From: Alphaproteobacteria bacterium
GTDB taxonomy: Bacteria; Pseudomonadota; Alphaproteobacteria; UBA828
Assembly: GCA_018668475.1 (NCBI GenBank)
Contig: JABJCZ010000097.1
Location: 1 to 17,162 of the forward strand
DNA: 17,162 bases
Direction of reading: 5' to 3'
Part shown: piece after piece, positions 14,542-17,162 of the stretch
How positions within the stretch are numbered: the first letter of the stretch is position 1
Layout of the letters: the number at the start of each line of letters is the position of its first letter
Notes under the pieces: model-generated
Told to the model about the DNA's origin: nothing
Databases searched by the model: none
What the model saw: only the letters and a program-made list of their open reading frames with translations
Position numbers and translations under genes: made by a program

Positions 14542-15615
14542 CTAGGCGAATTTCGGGATGATTTCGTCGATCAGTACCCGTTTGGATTCCCGCCAGCCAT
14601 CCATGTCGTCAATATGGTCGTAGGACGTGGCCAGTAGCGTGCCGAATCCGCCCGACACCTCGACCAGATCTTCCAGCCGCTGTTTCACGGTCTCGGCACT
14701 GCCGACCAGCATGTTGTGGTCGACCATATATTCCACCGTCACGTCGCTGTCGGCGACATCGGGGTGGTGCTTGCAGGTATCGAGCATGCCGATCATCTTG
14801 AGCACGGGTAGCCAGAACTCGCGATACTGCTCACCGATTATGCCATTGACGACCTTGTCCTTCGCCTCGGCGTCGGTATCGGCAATGTAGACATCGCGGC
14901 CGATACGCCAGACATCGCGATCCGCCGTGCGCCCGCCTGCGGCCGCACCCTTCTCCATCGCCTCCCAGTGGCTCGTCAGGTACTTGTTGCCGAAGCTCAA
15001 CGACAGCGGAATGAACCCGCGCTGGCCGGCCATCTCGAGGGTCGGCGACGACGCGCTGAACCCGGCAATGGCAATCTGCGGATAAGGCTTGGTCAACGGG
15101 CGAATGTGCGGACGGTAAAGATCACCATGGCCGGGAATGCGCTTGCCCTGCCAGTGCTCACCGGAAAACTCGAACTCTTCCTCATCGCTGGTCCATAGGC
15201 GGATCATGATATCGAGGGATTCTTCCATCATCCGACGGTTCTCACCGCTAAATCCGTCGATATTGAACAGCGCCCAATCCGACGGAATCGAGCCGGAGCC
15301 AATGCCGAGGTAGCAGCGCCCCTTCGAGATATGATCCAGCCAGGCAATGCGGTGCGCCAGCTCCGCCGGGTGGTGATAGGGCAGCATGTAGCCACCGGGC
15401 GATATGCGGATGTTTTTCGTCTGCGTCAGCGCCTGCGCGACCAGCAGGTCAGGCGCTGGATTGGGCTCACGCGGCACCGTGTAGTGGCATCCCACCCACG
15501 CTTCCTCATACCCCACTTCATCGAGCCAGGCGATGTATTCGAGGTTATGATAATGGCCCTCAGCGAAGTCCCGCCCAACCGGATGGTTGGGCATCAAAAA
15601 TGCTCCGACTTTCAT
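14542..15615 (-). CDS. LLM-class flavin-dependent oxidoreductase (luciferase-like monooxygenase)
   Basis: A 357-residue TIM-barrel enzyme that should use reduced FMN and oxygen to oxidise an organic substrate, with a separate flavin reductase as partner (none is seen here). Typical features are the N-terminal KVGAFLMPNHP strand, LDEVGYEEAWVGCHY, the substrate/flavin-loop region ISPGGYMLPYHHPAELAHR, and the conserved SKGRCYLGIGSGSIPSDW; the C-terminal half has HNMLVGSAETVKQRLEDLV. The ATG at 15615 follows GGGAG by 6 bases; upstream frame to 15801 is not supported. It is the first gene of an operon with the HSL esterase and is divergent from the MFS transporter. The limonene/alkane-type LLM subgroup is likely, but the substrate cannot be named. 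Confidence 0.93.
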   Translation of the reverse strand: MKVGAFLMPNHPVGRDFAEGHYHNLEYIAWLDEVGYEEAWVGCHYTVPREPNPAPDLLVAQALTQTKNIRISPGGYMLPYHHPAELAHRIAWLDHISKGRCYLGIGSGSIPSDWALFNIDGFSGENRRMMEESLDIMIRLWTSDEEEFEFSGEHWQGKRIPGHGDLYRPHIRPLTKPYPQIAIAGFSASSPTLEMAGQRGFIPLSLSFGNKYLTSHWEAMEKGAAAGGRTADRDVWRIGRDVYIADTDAEAKDKVVNGIIGEQYREFWLPVLKMIGMLDTCKHHPDVADSDVTVEYMVDHNMLVGSAETVKQRLEDLVEVSGGFGTLLATSYDHIDDMDGWRESKRVLIDEIIPKFA

Positions 15616-15882
15616 AATCCGCTCCCGTTCAGGCCAGCCTCCTCCCCAAAAGACACCGGCCTTGACACTCGCGCCGAATAATACTGCCCAATCTGCGAGA
15701 GTTATAAGACTCCTGCTTGGCCTAAAAATTTCGACCACCGGAGTTTCATCAATAACCCACGCTGATGCAAGACACGCAAATAGCGAGATTTGTCGCAACA
15801 AAATGCGTTAGGGTGCGCGCCCGCCGGGGGCCTGGAAGCTCCGGGCCTTCGATGCCGCCGCAAGACCGGACTCACGTTTGAT

Positions 15883-17115
15883 ATGACCGCCACTCTGCGC
15901 CTCTCGGCGCTCCTCAAAATCACAGCCTTTCGACGCATCTGGCTGGTTGGCCTGTGCACCAGCGTTGCGCGCTGGCTGGATATGCTGGTGGTCGGCGTGT
16001 TTGCGTTCGAGACCACAGGCTCGCCGTTTCTGGTAGCGCTGCTGGCGGTGCTGCGCTTTGCCCCGTTGGCGATCTTCGGGCCCATTGTCGGCACCTACGC
16101 GGACCGATTGCGCCCGCGATTGCTATTGGGTGCCGGCCTGTGGGTGGCGGTAATCACGTCCGGCACCGTCGCCGTTCTGTTCTTTCTTGACGTAGTGGCC
16201 TATTGGCACGTCGCGCTGGCGACCTTTATCTCCGGCCTCATCTGGGCCACCGACCTGCCGGTGCGCAGGCGCATGCTGGGCGATGCCGCAGGCGACAGCA
16301 ACATTGCCACGGCCATGAGCCTCGACAGCGCCTCCAACAACGCGACCCGGATGATCGGCCCGCTGCTGGGCGGCGGCATTTACTATTGGCTCGGCGCCGG
16401 TGGCGCGTTTGCGCTCAGCGCCGCGTTGTTTGTCATCGCCGCGCTGATCCTGATGCGCGTGGCTGTGAGCCGCGCCGTCGGCGTGCCAACCGAACCGCTG
16501 ACCCGCGTGCTCAAGGGCTTTCAGGAGGCCGCCGTTTACGCCTATCGCGACCGGAATATTCTGTGTGTGCTGCTGGTCACCATCGTCTTCAACGTCTGGG
16601 GTTTTTCGTTTTTGGCCATGGTGCCGGTAATCGGCGGGGGCGAGTTTGGCCTCAACGCCGGCTGGGTCGGCGTGCTGGTGGGCGTCGAGGGCGCCGGCGC
16701 CTTTTGCGGCGCGTTGCTGGTGGCCTTCAACATCAGGGGCCGCGGCTTTCGCCAACTATTTTTCTTCGGCACGATCTCCCACCTCACCCTCGTCTTTGTC
16801 GCCAGCTGGCTGGGTGACGCGGTGCCCTTCGCCGTGTTGCTATTTCTCATCGGCGTTGCCGCCGCCGGCTTCACCACAATGCAGAGCACGCTAGTGTTCA
16901 CCCTGGCCCCGCCCGAGATGCGCGGCCGGCTACTTGGCCTCGTGGTTCTGTGCATCGGCGCCGGGCTGGTCGGCAACATCAACACCGGGCTCATGGGTGA
17001 GCTTTTCGGCGGGTCCACTGCCATCCGCATTATCGCCATCGAAGGCCTGATCCCCATGATCGCGATAGGCTTCTATTGGCGAGAACTATGGATACGCGCG
17101 CCCCGCCAGCTTTAG
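15883..17115 (+). CDS. MFS transporter (MFS_3/DHA3-like exporter)
   Basis: A 410-residue inner-membrane protein with about ten to twelve hydrophobic helices. After an N-terminal basic segment (LLKITAFRRIW) comes TM1; the loop GTYADRLRPRLLL between TM2 and TM3 is the MFS motif A. The second half repeats the pattern with APPEMRGRLLGLVVL. This matches MFS_3-type proton-driven exporters of drugs or siderophores (EntS-like). The ATG at 15883 is preferred because residues before it lack transporter features, but its ribosome site is weak. It is divergent from the monooxygenase (267-base gap), so it may export or import the same substrate or product. The stop codon lies inside a hairpin (17103-17122). 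Confidence 0.88.
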   Translation: MTATLRLSALLKITAFRRIWLVGLCTSVARWLDMLVVGVFAFETTGSPFLVALLAVLRFAPLAIFGPIVGTYADRLRPRLLLGAGLWVAVITSGTVAVLFFLDVVAYWHVALATFISGLIWATDLPVRRRMLGDAAGDSNIATAMSLDSASNNATRMIGPLLGGGIYYWLGAGGAFALSAALFVIAALILMRVAVSRAVGVPTEPLTRVLKGFQEAAVYAYRDRNILCVLLVTIVFNVWGFSFLAMVPVIGGGEFGLNAGWVGVLVGVEGAGAFCGALLVAFNIRGRGFRQLFFFGTISHLTLVFVASWLGDAVPFAVLLFLIGVAAAGFTTMQSTLVFTLAPPEMRGRLLGLVVLCIGAGLVGNINTGLMGELFGGSTAIRIIAIEGLIPMIAIGFYWRELWIRAPRQL

Positions 17116-17122
17116 CTGGCGG
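17103..17122 (+). terminator. Hairpin at the MFS stop codon, possible weak terminator
   Basis: CCGCCAGC (17103-17110) pairs with GCTGGCGG (17115-17122) across a TTTA loop, a perfect 8-bp stem that contains the TAG stop (17113-17115). ATTATTTG follows, which is only modestly T-rich, so termination may be weak. Confidence 0.4.
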
Positions 17123-17123
17123 A

Positions 17124-17162
17124 TTATTTGGTTCGCTCCGCTTCGCGTCGCGGAACAACTTC
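17124..17162 (-). repeat. Interspersed repeat arm cut by the window's right edge
   Basis: Positions 17131-17162 are the exact inverted counterpart of 168-204, apart from a missing 5-base GGAGC unit. The preceding 17124-17137 resembles positions 3-16 in direct orientation. The element clearly continues beyond the window. Because both edges fall in this repeat family, the window may be an assembly contig that stopped at repeats. Confidence 0.75.

Noticed and set aside
16123..17057. Minus-strand frames across the MFS gene
   Set aside because: They are His/Ala/Pro-rich shadows of a membrane-protein gene with clear helices and motif A on the plus strand.

Overview
The window is about 17 kb of GC-rich proteobacterial DNA. 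An alphaproteobacterium is the best guess, from the GC content, the DUF6362-type phage protein and the general gene style; this is inference, because no rRNA or other taxonomic marker is present. There are no tRNA, rRNA or CRISPR features. Both edges carry related GC-rich interspersed repeats, so the window may be a whole contig broken at repeats.

Positions 1-236 are a MITE/REP-like repeat block. Positions 237-8093 are a phage-derived segment. On the minus strand, in transcription order, it has an HTH protein, a DUF6362-like HTH protein, terminase small subunit, terminase large subunit, an NTF2-like protein and an apparently orphan DNA methyltransferase. On the plus strand it has a LexA/CI-type self-cleaving repressor, a glutaredoxin wedged between terS and terL, and a small gene that I read as an ArfA-type ribosome-rescue factor. 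This last gene has a perfect intrinsic terminator inside its reading frame, the same layout that makes E. coli arfA yield a non-stop mRNA. No portal, capsid, tail, lysis, integrase or replication gene is visible, so the segment is a degraded prophage, a satellite-like element, or the edge of a larger prophage.

Positions 8094-9472 hold an AT-rich operator-like site with two interleaved inverted repeats, followed by two translationally coupled genes of unknown function. Positions 9623-13355 (minus strand) encode three proteins: a small Ala/Lys-rich helical protein; an exported protein whose mature part is almost entirely sixteen 11-residue repeats (a hendecad helix); and an exported caspase-like peptidase with three Ig-like repeats and an intact His/Cys dyad.

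Positions 13552-17115 look like ordinary chromosome. A luciferase-like flavin monooxygenase and an HSL-type alpha/beta hydrolase form a two-gene minus-strand operon, with a divergent MFS exporter. Together these suggest catabolism or detoxification of a small organic compound.

The points most worth following are the arfA-like gene with its in-frame terminator, the 16 x 11 hendecad protein, the terminase pair without structural genes, and the repeat family at the window edges.
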